The notes under the pieces were generated by a model that did no database searches, was not told the DNA's origin, and saw nothing but the letters and a program-made list of their open reading frames with translations. Shown piece after piece: positions 1 to 5,722 of a stretch of 6,704 nucleotides of DNA (position 1 is its first letter; each line of letters starts with the position of its first letter). The translations under genes and the position numbers were made by a program. Origin of the DNA: an uncultured Lachnospiraceae bacterium (GTDB lineage Bacteria > Bacillota_A > Clostridia > Lachnospirales > Lachnospiraceae); assembly GCA_902795715.1 (NCBI GenBank), contig CADBME010000222.1:1-6704 (forward strand). The letters are read 5' to 3'.

Positions 1-84
1 CCTGGGCGGCAAGCCCTGTCTGGTTGCCGTATAAAGGGAATCTGGTTTGTGTGATTGTCCGGCAAGCGGCTTTAATGATTCTTG
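1..84. other. Left edge, no gene assigned
   Basis: No gene can be assigned here. Frame 3 stays open from the edge to a stop at 136-138, giving about 45 codons, but the translation matches nothing I recognise and it runs through the promoter of the next gene. The only structure seen is CGGCAAG at 7-13 and again at 60-66, with the complementary TTGCCG at 24-29 between them. Either copy could pair with the middle element. The stretch may be the tail of an upstream gene or its 3' region. Confidence 0.3.
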
Positions 85-113
85 TTGCAAAATATCTGTT
101 GTCACTGTATAAT
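85..113 (+). promoter_or_regulatory. Sigma-A promoter of the amino-acid ABC operon
   Basis: The -35 hexamer TTGCAA (85-90) and a perfect -10 TATAAT (108-113) are separated by 17 bp, the optimal housekeeping spacing. The expected transcript start is near 120, which leaves a 5' leader of about 40 nt, too short for a known metabolite riboswitch. It is the only strong promoter seen in front of the three importer genes. Confidence 0.75.
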
Positions 114-160
114 TATAAATATATAAAAATTATTTGACAAAGCAAAGGAGGAGAAACATT

Positions 161-955
161 ATGAAAAAGAATATTCTGGTTCTCATGATGGCTGTAGCCC
201 TTGTTGCTGTTTTAGCTGCCTGCGGCTCCACAGCGACAACGGAGGATTCAACTGCTGCCAAGGCAGATGGGGGCGGAAAGAAATGGGTTATCGGCACAGA
301 TACCGTATTCAAGCCCTTCGAGTATACGGACGAGAGTGGCGAATTCGTAGGAATCGATGTCGACATCCTTGCAGCTGTGGCAGCAGATCAGGGATTTGAA
401 TATGAATTAAAGAGCCTTGGATGGGACGCAGCCATTGCAGCTTGTCAGGCCGGACAGGCAGACGGACTGATCGCAGGTGCTTCCATTACCGATGAGCGAA
501 AAGATTCCGGTTGGATTTTCTCCGATGGATATTATGATGCCAATCAGGTTATGGCTGTAAAGGCAGATTCGGATATTAAAGGTTTTGAAGATATGAAGGG
601 CAAAACCGTTGCCGTTAAAACCGGTACCATGAGCGCAGACTATGCAAACAGCATCAAAGACCAGTACGGTTTCAAAGTGACGACCTTTGAAGATTCTCCC
701 ACCATGTACGCAGCAGTAACCGGCGGACAGGTTGAAGGATGTATAGACGATGCACCGATTATGGCTTCCCAGATCAAGGACGACAACCTTGGCATGAAGC
801 TCCTGGAGAACACCGGAAATGAGCCGGCATCTTATGGCTTTGCAGTATTTAACCCTGCCAATCAGGAGCTTGTAGACATGTTTAACGCAGGTCTTGCTAA
901 CATTAAGGCAAACGGAACCTACGATGAGATTATTGCAAAATATCTTGGAGAATAA
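161..955 (+). CDS. Polar amino-acid ABC transporter substrate-binding lipoprotein (GlnH/HisJ type)
   Basis: This is the extracellular receptor of an amino-acid importer. It captures the ligand outside the membrane and delivers it to the permease encoded next. The protein has 264 residues, normal for family-3 solute-binding proteins. The N-terminus is a lipoprotein signal: MKKN, a hydrophobic stretch, then a lipobox LAAC with Cys21 as the likely lipidated residue. A Ser/Thr/Ala-rich linker reaches about residue 38. The two-lobe binding domain follows, starting with a VIGTDT strand and an FKPFEY segment. The ITDER motif (Arg113) corresponds to the arginine that binds the ligand carboxylate in this family, and Asp196/Asp197 lie where the amino-group-binding Asp is expected. 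The ATG at 161 is preceded by AGGAGG (146-151), so an in-frame TTG at 134 is unlikely. The ligand is probably glutamine or another polar amino acid, but it cannot be fixed from sequence. Confidence 0.95.
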   Translation: MKKNILVLMMAVALVAVLAACGSTATTEDSTAAKADGGGKKWVIGTDTVFKPFEYTDESGEFVGIDVDILAAVAADQGFEYELKSLGWDAAIAACQAGQADGLIAGASITDERKDSGWIFSDGYYDANQVMAVKADSDIKGFEDMKGKTVAVKTGTMSADYANSIKDQYGFKVTTFEDSPTMYAAVTGGQVEGCIDDAPIMASQIKDDNLGMKLLENTGNEPASYGFAVFNPANQELVDMFNAGLANIKANGTYDEIIAKYLGE

Positions 956-976
956 TCTGATAATTTGACTATCTTT

Positions 977-1012
977 AACGGCAGGTTTCACTGAGAAATC
1001 TGCCGTTTTTTT
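977..1012 (+). terminator. Intrinsic terminator/attenuator between binding protein and permease
   Basis: A 13-bp stem pairs 977-989 with 995-1007, with one G-U pair and a 5-nt loop ACTGA. A run of seven T (1006-1012) follows. This is a strong rho-independent shape. No promoter is visible between it and the permease, whose ribosome binding site begins only about 3 nt later. Partial read-through is therefore the simplest reading, giving more binding protein than membrane subunits. Alternatively the hairpin may mainly protect the 3' end of the binding-protein mRNA. Confidence 0.85.
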
Positions 1013-1023
1013 AAGAGGTGAAT

Positions 1024-1695
1024 ATGCAATTAATTATTACAAAATACGGAAATCTACTCCTGGCAGCCATGGGACGCACACTCCTCCTTGCCTTGCTGGG
1101 CCTCTTTTTTGCCTGTATCGTAGGTCTGATCTTCGGGTTGATGAGTGTTCTCCGAAATAAAGCCTGCAACATTATTGCACAGATTTTTGTTGACGCCGTG
1201 CGAGGCGTTCCCATGATTGTTCTGGCTTTCTTTGTATACTTTGGTGTACCCTATCTCTTTAATTCCATCATCGGAGGATTCAATATCACTTTATCTGCAT
1301 TGACGGCCGGTACCATATGTCTTGCCCTAAACTGCGGAGCTTATATGGCAGAGATTATTCGAGCCGGAATACAATCGGTAGATGTCGGACAGATGGAAGC
1401 GGCAAGATCTCTCGGTCTGCCTTATGCCAAGGCCATGAGACGGGTTGTGCTTCCCCAGGCGATTCGAACGATGATACCAAGTATCATTAACCAGTTTATT
1501 ATCACATTGAAAGATACATCGATCCTGTCAGTAATCGGTTTTCCGGAGCTCGTTAACACAGCGAAGAATGTTCAGGCCAATACATTTATGTCCTTCCAGA
1601 CCTGGGCCATTGTCGGAATTATGTATCTGATCGTAATTACAATCCTTTCCAGAACCGCAAAAGTGCTCGAGAGGAGGCTGAACGTTGGTAGATAA
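1024..1695 (+). CDS. Polar amino-acid ABC transporter permease (GlnP/HisM type)
   Basis: This is the membrane subunit of the importer. It forms the translocation path, probably as a homodimer because only one permease gene is present. It has 223 residues, the usual family length. Hydrophobic segments lie at about 18-40, 56-80, 88-110 and 195-212, fitting about five membrane helices. The family segment RGVPM follows the first helices. The EAA coupling loop that contacts the ATPase is clear: Glu125-Ala126-Ala127, RSLGLP, then VVLPQAIR. The ATG at 1024 is preceded by GAGGTGA (1015-1021). A GTG at 1018 lies inside that ribosome binding site and is unlikely to be the start. The gene overlaps the ATPase gene by 11 bp, suggesting translational coupling. 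Confidence 0.95.
   Translation: MQLIITKYGNLLLAAMGRTLLLALLGLFFACIVGLIFGLMSVLRNKACNIIAQIFVDAVRGVPMIVLAFFVYFGVPYLFNSIIGGFNITLSALTAGTICLALNCGAYMAEIIRAGIQSVDVGQMEAARSLGLPYAKAMRRVVLPQAIRTMIPSIINQFIITLKDTSILSVIGFPELVNTAKNVQANTFMSFQTWAIVGIMYLIVITILSRTAKVLERRLNVGR
1671..1687 (+). promoter_or_regulatory. RBS that sets a TTG start for the ATPase
   Basis: GAGGAGG at 1671-1677 is followed by 7 nt and then TTG (1685-1687). The site lies within the last codons of the permease. It supports the TTG over the ATG at 1700, which would be 22 nt away. Confidence 0.75.
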
Positions 1696-2440
1696 GAAAA
1701 TGAACGAGAGAAGCGTAAAGATCCATGTATCTCATTTGAAGAAGAACTTTGGCAGCCTGGAGGTATTGAAGGATATCAGCAGCGATATCTACGAGGGCGA
1801 AGTTGTCGTAGTCATCGGCCCCTCCGGCTCCGGCAAATCAACCTTCCTTCGCTGCCTCAACAAACTTGAGGAAAGTACCGCCGGTCACATAGAGATTGAC
1901 GGCGTAGACATCACTGACAAAAAGGTAAATATCAATGAAGTGCGCGACAATATCGGCATGGTATTCCAGCATTTCAATCTTTTTAATAATCTTAATGTCA
2001 TGGGAAACATGATACTTGCGCCTGTAGAGTTGAAGAAATGTACGAATGATGTGGCTATAGCCCGGGCGGAGGAAATGCTTCGGAAAGTCGGACTTGAAGA
2101 AAAAGCCGAGAGTTATCCCAGTCAGCTTTCCGGAGGACAGAAGCAGCGGGTTGCCATAGCAAGAGCCCTGTGTATGCAGCCTAAGATTATGCTTTTTGAC
2201 GAGCCGACATCCGCTCTCGACCCGGAAATGGTCGGGGAAGTATTGAAGGTTATGAAAGATCTGGCGGCAGAAGGAATGACCATGGTAGTGGTAACCCATG
2301 AGATTGGATTTGCCCGCGAAGTGTCAGATCGTGTACTCTTTATGGACGATGGATATATTGTCGAAGAGGGAACACCGGAAGAAGTCTTCTCGAATCCGAA
2401 AGAGCCGAGAACCATCGATTTTCTGAATAAAGTACTGTAA
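1685..2440 (+). CDS. Polar amino-acid ABC transporter ATP-binding protein (GlnQ/HisP type)
   Basis: This cytoplasmic ATPase powers the importer encoded by the two genes before it. It has 251 residues with every ABC motif intact: Walker [10 protein letters not shown] (45-53), Q-loop Gln95, signature LSGGQ (148-152), Walker B IMLFDE (168-173), D-loop SALD (176-179) and switch His205. The sequence around these motifs is typical of the polar amino-acid subfamily. The start is TTG at 1685, chosen because GAGGAGG (1671-1677) sits 7 nt upstream. The in-frame ATG at 1700 has no ribosome binding site and would remove five residues. The start lies inside the permease gene, consistent with coupled synthesis of the two membrane-complex subunits. 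Confidence 0.95.
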   Translation: MVDKKMNERSVKIHVSHLKKNFGSLEVLKDISSDIYEGEVVVVIGPSGSGKSTFLRCLNKLEESTAGHIEIDGVDITDKKVNINEVRDNIGMVFQHFNLFNNLNVMGNMILAPVELKKCTNDVAIARAEEMLRKVGLEEKAESYPSQLSGGQKQRVAIARALCMQPKIMLFDEPTSALDPEMVGEVLKVMKDLAAEGMTMVVVTHEIGFAREVSDRVLFMDDGYIVEEGTPEEVFSNPKEPRTIDFLNKVL

Positions 2441-2483
2441 ATATCCAGCTATATGGAGTATGATTCATATGGTACATTATTAT

Positions 2484-2540
2484 TGTATAAGTCCGGTAAG
2501 CGGCGTTAGCCGGGGATTAGTCCGGACTTATATATTTTTT
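2484..2540 (+). terminator. Intrinsic terminator of the importer operon, with a structured loop
   Basis: The outer 13-bp stem pairs 2484-2496 with 2522-2534 (one G-U) and is followed by TTTTTT (2535-2540). The 25-nt loop carries its own small stem, CGGC 2501-2504 with GCCG 2509-2512. CCGG occurs three times (2493-2496, 2510-2513, 2522-2525), so other pairings are possible: 2493-2499 can pair with 2506-2513, leaving G2509 bulged, which would break the terminator stem. The hairpin ends the importer transcript and precedes the kinase-like gene, where it could also act as an attenuator. Confidence 0.8.
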
Positions 2541-2562
2541 GAACAGTTATGAGAGGGAATAT

Positions 2563-3171
2563 ATGAAGAATATCATTACCATCAGCCGAATGTTCGGAGC
2601 CGGAGGAGGGATTATCGGCAGGGAAGTTGCTAACAGACTCGGCTACTATTATTGTGACAGGGATATCATTCTGCAGTCTGCAATGAAATCAGGTCATCTT
2701 GAGCCACAGTATCTGCGGGAATATGATGAGAAGCTGCCTAGGAGCTTCGGGTTTGGGCAAAGTCTTTTTGACTTCTATAACAGACCTTTATCCGAGAGGA
2801 TTTTCGAAGCACAAAAAAAAGCTATTCTCTCCATTGGAGAAAAAAGGAACTGTGTTATCGTCGGACGAAATTCCAATGTCATATTAAAAGAATTCGACCA
2901 TACGCTGCATGTATTTGTTTCAGCAACTGATTTTTTCCGAGTCAGGAATCTGAAAAATCATATGCCGGAAAGCACAGAAAAAGAGATTCGGGAGAAGATG
3001 AAATCTGTCGACAAGGCCAGATCTAAGTCCTGTGCTTATTACACAGATACCCGTTTCGGCGACGCAAAGGAATATGATCTTTGCTTGAAAAGCTCCACTC
3101 TGGGCATAGACAAATGCATCGATATCATTTGCCAAATTGCCCAGGATAAAGATGAAGCTATAAGGATCTGA
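2563..3171 (+). CDS. Cytidylate-kinase-like family protein (AAA-type P-loop)
   Basis: This 202-residue protein resembles the cytidylate-kinase-like family that is abundant in Clostridia, a relative of nucleoside monophosphate kinases whose true substrate is generally unproven. The N-terminus has the family form ITISRMFGAGG (5-15) with Ile18-Gly19, which is the phosphate-binding loop. A second family block is CVIVGRNSNVIL (97-108). A late block holds Asp150-Lys-Ala-Arg153, Tyr159-Tyr160-Thr and FGDAKEYDLCL (165-175), typical of the family lid and C-terminal region. The position usually held by Arg after the GG of the P-loop is Gly16 here. The start at 2563 is preceded by GAGAGGG (2551-2557); an in-frame TTG at 2539 overlaps the terminator U-tract and is rejected. 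No clear promoter was found, so expression may depend on read-through. Confidence 0.85.
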   Translation: MKNIITISRMFGAGGGIIGREVANRLGYYYCDRDIILQSAMKSGHLEPQYLREYDEKLPRSFGFGQSLFDFYNRPLSERIFEAQKKAILSIGEKRNCVIVGRNSNVILKEFDHTLHVFVSATDFFRVRNLKNHMPESTEKEIREKMKSVDKARSKSCAYYTDTRFGDAKEYDLCLKSSTLGIDKCIDIICQIAQDKDEAIRI

Positions 3172-3215
3172 CAGAGACTCCTTTGGAGTGTCGAAGCAAT
3201 GTCACTTTATTCATG

Positions 3216-3263
3216 AAAAGGGCACCAGGCTGCTGTATTAATCAGCGGCCTGATGCCCTTTTT
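3216..3263. terminator. Long convergent hairpin, probable bidirectional terminator
   Basis: A 20-bp stem pairs 3216-3235 with 3243-3262, with one C/A mismatch (3225/3253) and one G-U, and a 7-nt loop TATTAAT. On the plus strand it ends in TTTTT (3259-3263). On the minus strand it ends in CTTTT. It lies between two convergent genes, the kinase-like gene and the small minus-strand gene, and can serve both, more strongly on the plus strand. Confidence 0.85.
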
Positions 3264-3350
3264 AATAATCCGAATGCGTGTTTTATTATATCATAATATG
3301 GGAGAGAGGGACACCATCGATTTAATAAGGAAATGTGTTAAGTCACTTGC

Positions 3351-3680
3351 TTACTGAGGCCTTTCCTCAAATACAAAAGGCTGATCACTATTACTCTTTA
3401 TCCATTCTTCATAGGATTCGACAATCTGACGCTTCACGTTGTCCGGGTAATGAATCCAGCCTTCATATTTTGTGTTCGGGTCAATATCCGGGTTGGCCAT
3501 GGCTTCCCTGTCACGGGCAATCTGATTGACAACCGCACGACGCAGGAAAGAATGATAGGTTTCGCCGGTTTCGTCGCTGTGTTCTTTGAGAATCTCCTTA
3601 GTGCCTTTCATCATGGGGAATGCGATAGTTTCATACATTTCCGGATTGTATACGCCATTGGCCTTACCTTTTTCTGCCAT
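3351..3680 (-). CDS. Small ribbon-helix-helix-like (Arc/CopG-type) protein
   Basis: This 109-residue protein has an N-terminal part that fits a ribbon-helix-helix DNA-binding fold. A short strand YETIAFPMM (16-24) is followed by a helix KGTKEILKEHSDETG (25-39) and a second helix from Thr41 to about Glu59. Such proteins bind DNA as dimers and act as repressors or antitoxins. Residues 62-109 form an acidic, aromatic-rich tail (Tyr72, Trp75, Tyr78, Tyr90, Trp93) that I do not recognise. The ATG at 3680 has AAGGAGG 7 nt upstream on the minus strand, so longer in-frame starts are unlikely. No toxin-like gene lies beside it; it is divergent from an ABC exporter, which it might regulate. The fold call is moderate and the role is inferred. 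Confidence 0.7.
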   Translation of the reverse strand: MAEKGKANGVYNPEMYETIAFPMMKGTKEILKEHSDETGETYHSFLRRAVVNQIARDREAMANPDIDPNTKYEGWIHYPDNVKRQIVESYEEWIKSNSDQPFVFEERPQ

Positions 3681-3724
3681 AAGTCTTCCTCCTTCTTTCT
3701 GGGATATTTGCATATATATAAAAA

Positions 3725-3752
3725 CTTTACAATAAAAAAGAATAATATACAA
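3725..3752 (-). promoter_or_regulatory. Candidate promoter of the small RHH-like gene
   Basis: Read on the minus strand, TTGTAT (complement of 3747-3752) and TAAAGT are separated by 17 bp. The -10 matches only four of six consensus bases. The predicted start lies about 35-40 nt upstream of the gene's ATG, and the -35 hexamer lies within one arm of an inverted repeat. The call is tentative. Confidence 0.4.
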
Positions 3753-3793
3753 GAAGAATGAGAAAGAATATTAAAAATGTCCTACATCTTGTA
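3748..3793. repeat. Inverted repeat TACAAGA / TCTTGTA in a divergent promoter region
   Basis: TACAAGA at 3748-3754 and its exact complement TCTTGTA at 3787-3793 are separated by 32 bp of AT-rich DNA. Each arm covers five of the six bases of the -35 hexamer of the promoter facing away from it. They could be two operator half-sites or sites for two dimers. Short repeats in AT-rich DNA can arise by chance. Confidence 0.4.
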
Positions 3794-3817
3794 ACAGAAA
3801 AAAGTGAAGTGTATAAT
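3789..3817 (+). promoter_or_regulatory. Sigma-A promoter of the ABC exporter
   Basis: TTGTAA (3789-3794), a 17-bp spacer and a perfect TATAAT (3812-3817) form a near-consensus housekeeping promoter. The transcript would start near 3824, about 40 nt before the exporter ATG. Confidence 0.7.
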
Positions 3818-3864
3818 TATTCAGTAAGGAGAAAAACAGGAAGAATTGAAGTAAGGGAAATGAG

Positions 3865-5637
3865 ATGAATTCAAAACACAGCAAAACTAAACTACATAGT
3901 AAAACCCTGGAGAATATAAGATTTTCCTGGAAATATATCCGTGATCATAAAAAGCTTCTGTTTCTTGCGGGACTATGCCAGCTGATGGGATGTTTTCTTG
4001 CTGTAGCTGCTCCCGTTATCAGCGCAAGGATTATCAGAGCCTATGTGAATAATGAAGCCTGGCGTGTGATCTATATCGCTTTCACCTTGCTGGTCGTCGG
4101 TCTTTTGCGGAATTTTTTCATGGTTGCCGGCAATCAGACATATAACCATGTTTATACCAGGACTTTGTCTGCTCTGGAAGAGGATCTGGTCTGGAATGTT
4201 CTTCGTGTGGAGAATTACTGCATCGATGAGAAAGGCAGCGGTCTTTTCATTCAGCGACTTACGACAGATACCGGGCGTATTGCTTCGGGTTTTAACAATC
4301 TGGCGGATATGATTACCCAGATTATAAACTATCTTGGTATTCTGATCGCCATGTTCATGGTTGATATCCGGATCTTTCTCTTTGTTCTCTTATTGATCAT
4401 TCTTCAGTCCATGATTGAATTGTGGAGAACGAAACGTCTTGGCAAAGATGACCGGATATTCCGGACGGCCAACGAAAAGTTTTCCGGCCTGGTCGGGGAG
4501 ATGGTTCGCGGCCAGAAGGACGTGAAGTTCCTGAACAGTGAGGAAAGGTTCAGTGATGAACTGGAAGCCCGGATTGAAGAGGCCAATGAAAAACGCCTCT
4601 ATATGCAGAGCCGTTCCTGGAGGTTAAAGCTCCTCCGGTGGGAGCTGGGAGAGCTTGGCTCTTTTGCCATGATTGCCCTTCTGGCCTATCTGATCGGGAG
4701 AAAGTTGCTGCTGCCTTCCACAGCTTTGATTCTTTATAATTACTATTCGGATCTGGGCCCCAACGCGGTTAAATTCGTAGGGAATTTCATGGATTTTCTG
4801 ACAGACTTCAATCTGTCCACGGAGCGTGTCAGTGCTCTGGTGAATAGTCCGGAATTCCCCAAAGAAGAATTCGGGGATAAAGAACTGGTTAATCCTAGAG
4901 GAGACATTGTATTTGAGCATGTAAGCTTTGGCTATAACCGCACATTACCGGCCCGGGAAGAGCAATATGTTCTCGATGATATCAGTTTCCATATCCGGCC
5001 CGGAGAAACCGTAGCTCTGGTGGGCAGGAGCGGCTGCGGGAAGACGACCATATTTAATTTGATCGATAAGCTGTATGAGCCCCAGCTGGGACAGATTCTC
5101 CTTGACGGAATTGAAATCCGCCAGCTTACAAGGGATTCTATCAGGGACATGATTACGGTCGTAAGTCAGACCCCTTATATTTTCCATATGTCGGTCAGAG
5201 ATAATCTGCGGCTGACAGCCCCTCAGGCCACCCAGGAAGAGATGGAGGAAGTCTGCAGGCTGGCCTGTATTGATGAGGATATCAGACAGATGCCCCAGGC
5301 TTATGACACCATGATCGGCGAAGGAGGGGTAAACATATCCGGCGGCCAGCGTCAGCGGATGGCTATTGCCCGTGCCATGCTGAGAAAGAGTCGTGTGATT
5401 CTTTTCGATGAAGCCACATCGGCCCTGGATAATGTTACCCAGGCAAAAATCCAGGAAGCTATTGACAATATGCAGAAGGACCGGACGGTTATCCTTATAG
5501 CCCACCGGCTTTCTACGGTTATTAATGCCGACCGGATTCTCTTTATTCAGGATGGAAAGGTCCTGGCCGAAGGCAGCCATTCTGAGCTGCTTCATACTTG
5601 CGAGCCCTATCGGATTCTGGCTGAGATGGAAGGTTAA
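3865..5637 (+). CDS. ABC exporter half-transporter (membrane domain fused to ATPase)
   Basis: This 590-residue protein joins a membrane domain and a nucleotide-binding domain, the layout of multidrug/lipid/peptide half-exporters (MdlB/MsbA-like class). Hydrophobic helices are visible at about 31-53, 67-88, 148-167, 169-186 and 262-291, with a weak sixth near 300-315. The ATPase domain starts at about 348. It carries Walker A GRSGCGKTT (387-395), Q-loop Gln435, signature ISGGQ (491-495, Ile replacing the usual Leu), Walker B VILFDE (511-516), SALD and switch His547, so it should be active. The start at 3865 has a modest AAGGGA site about 6 nt upstream. A half-transporter must dimerise, and no partner gene is adjacent, so a homodimer is likely. 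The substrate is unknown. Confidence 0.92.
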   Translation: MNSKHSKTKLHSKTLENIRFSWKYIRDHKKLLFLAGLCQLMGCFLAVAAPVISARIIRAYVNNEAWRVIYIAFTLLVVGLLRNFFMVAGNQTYNHVYTRTLSALEEDLVWNVLRVENYCIDEKGSGLFIQRLTTDTGRIASGFNNLADMITQIINYLGILIAMFMVDIRIFLFVLLLIILQSMIELWRTKRLGKDDRIFRTANEKFSGLVGEMVRGQKDVKFLNSEERFSDELEARIEEANEKRLYMQSRSWRLKLLRWELGELGSFAMIALLAYLIGRKLLLPSTALILYNYYSDLGPNAVKFVGNFMDFLTDFNLSTERVSALVNSPEFPKEEFGDKELVNPRGDIVFEHVSFGYNRTLPAREEQYVLDDISFHIRPGETVALVGRSGCGKTTIFNLIDKLYEPQLGQILLDGIEIRQLTRDSIRDMITVVSQTPYIFHMSVRDNLRLTAPQATQEEMEEVCRLACIDEDIRQMPQAYDTMIGEGGVNISGGQRQRMAIARAMLRKSRVILFDEATSALDNVTQAKIQEAIDNMQKDRTVILIAHRLSTVINADRILFIQDGKVLAEGSHSELLHTCEPYRILAEMEG

Positions 5638-5650
5638 CCCCTGGGGGGGC

Positions 5651-5679
5651 TTGTCCTGTATGCAGACCGATGATAGATT
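5651..5679 (+). promoter_or_regulatory. Candidate promoter for the cobalt/nickel transporter gene
   Basis: TTGTCC (5651-5656) is followed after 17 bp by TAGATT (5674-5679), preceded by TGA, which fits an extended -10 (TGn). The match to consensus is partial. No convincing terminator separates the exporter gene from this point, so read-through from the exporter is also possible. Confidence 0.35.
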
Positions 5680-5722
5680 TTTATTAACTGAAGTAATATC
5701 TTATTCATCGGGGGTGATTTTT

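Noticed and set aside
407..991. Open minus-strand frame of 194 codons opposite the binding protein
   Set aside because: It lies antisense to a gene with clear family motifs and a good ribosome binding site, lacks its own such site, and its translation shows no recognisable domain.
1772..1789. GATATC repeated with a 6-bp spacer
   Set aside because: It falls inside the ATPase coding sequence and is explained by codons for Asp-Ile; no sign of a regulatory role.
3174..3192. Small hairpin just after the kinase-like gene
   Set aside because: It has a five-pair core (ACTCC/GGAGT) with a TTT loop and no U-tract; the long hairpin at 3216-3263 is the credible terminator.
3284..3298. Palindrome TATTAT-ATC-ATAATA
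   Set aside because: It is a short AT-only repeat in AT-rich DNA downstream of the small minus-strand gene, with no promoter or gene beside it; chance is sufficient.
4945..5595. Open minus-strand frame of 216 codons opposite the exporter ATPase domain
   Set aside because: The plus strand encodes intact Walker A, signature and Walker B motifs here; the antisense frame is a by-product of that coding sequence.
5638..5722. Cobalamin riboswitch or exporter terminator before the CbiM-type gene
   Set aside because: The gap is only 85 nt, too short for a cobalamin riboswitch. The only hairpin, CCCC 5638-5641 with GGGG 5646-5649, is short and has no U-tract.
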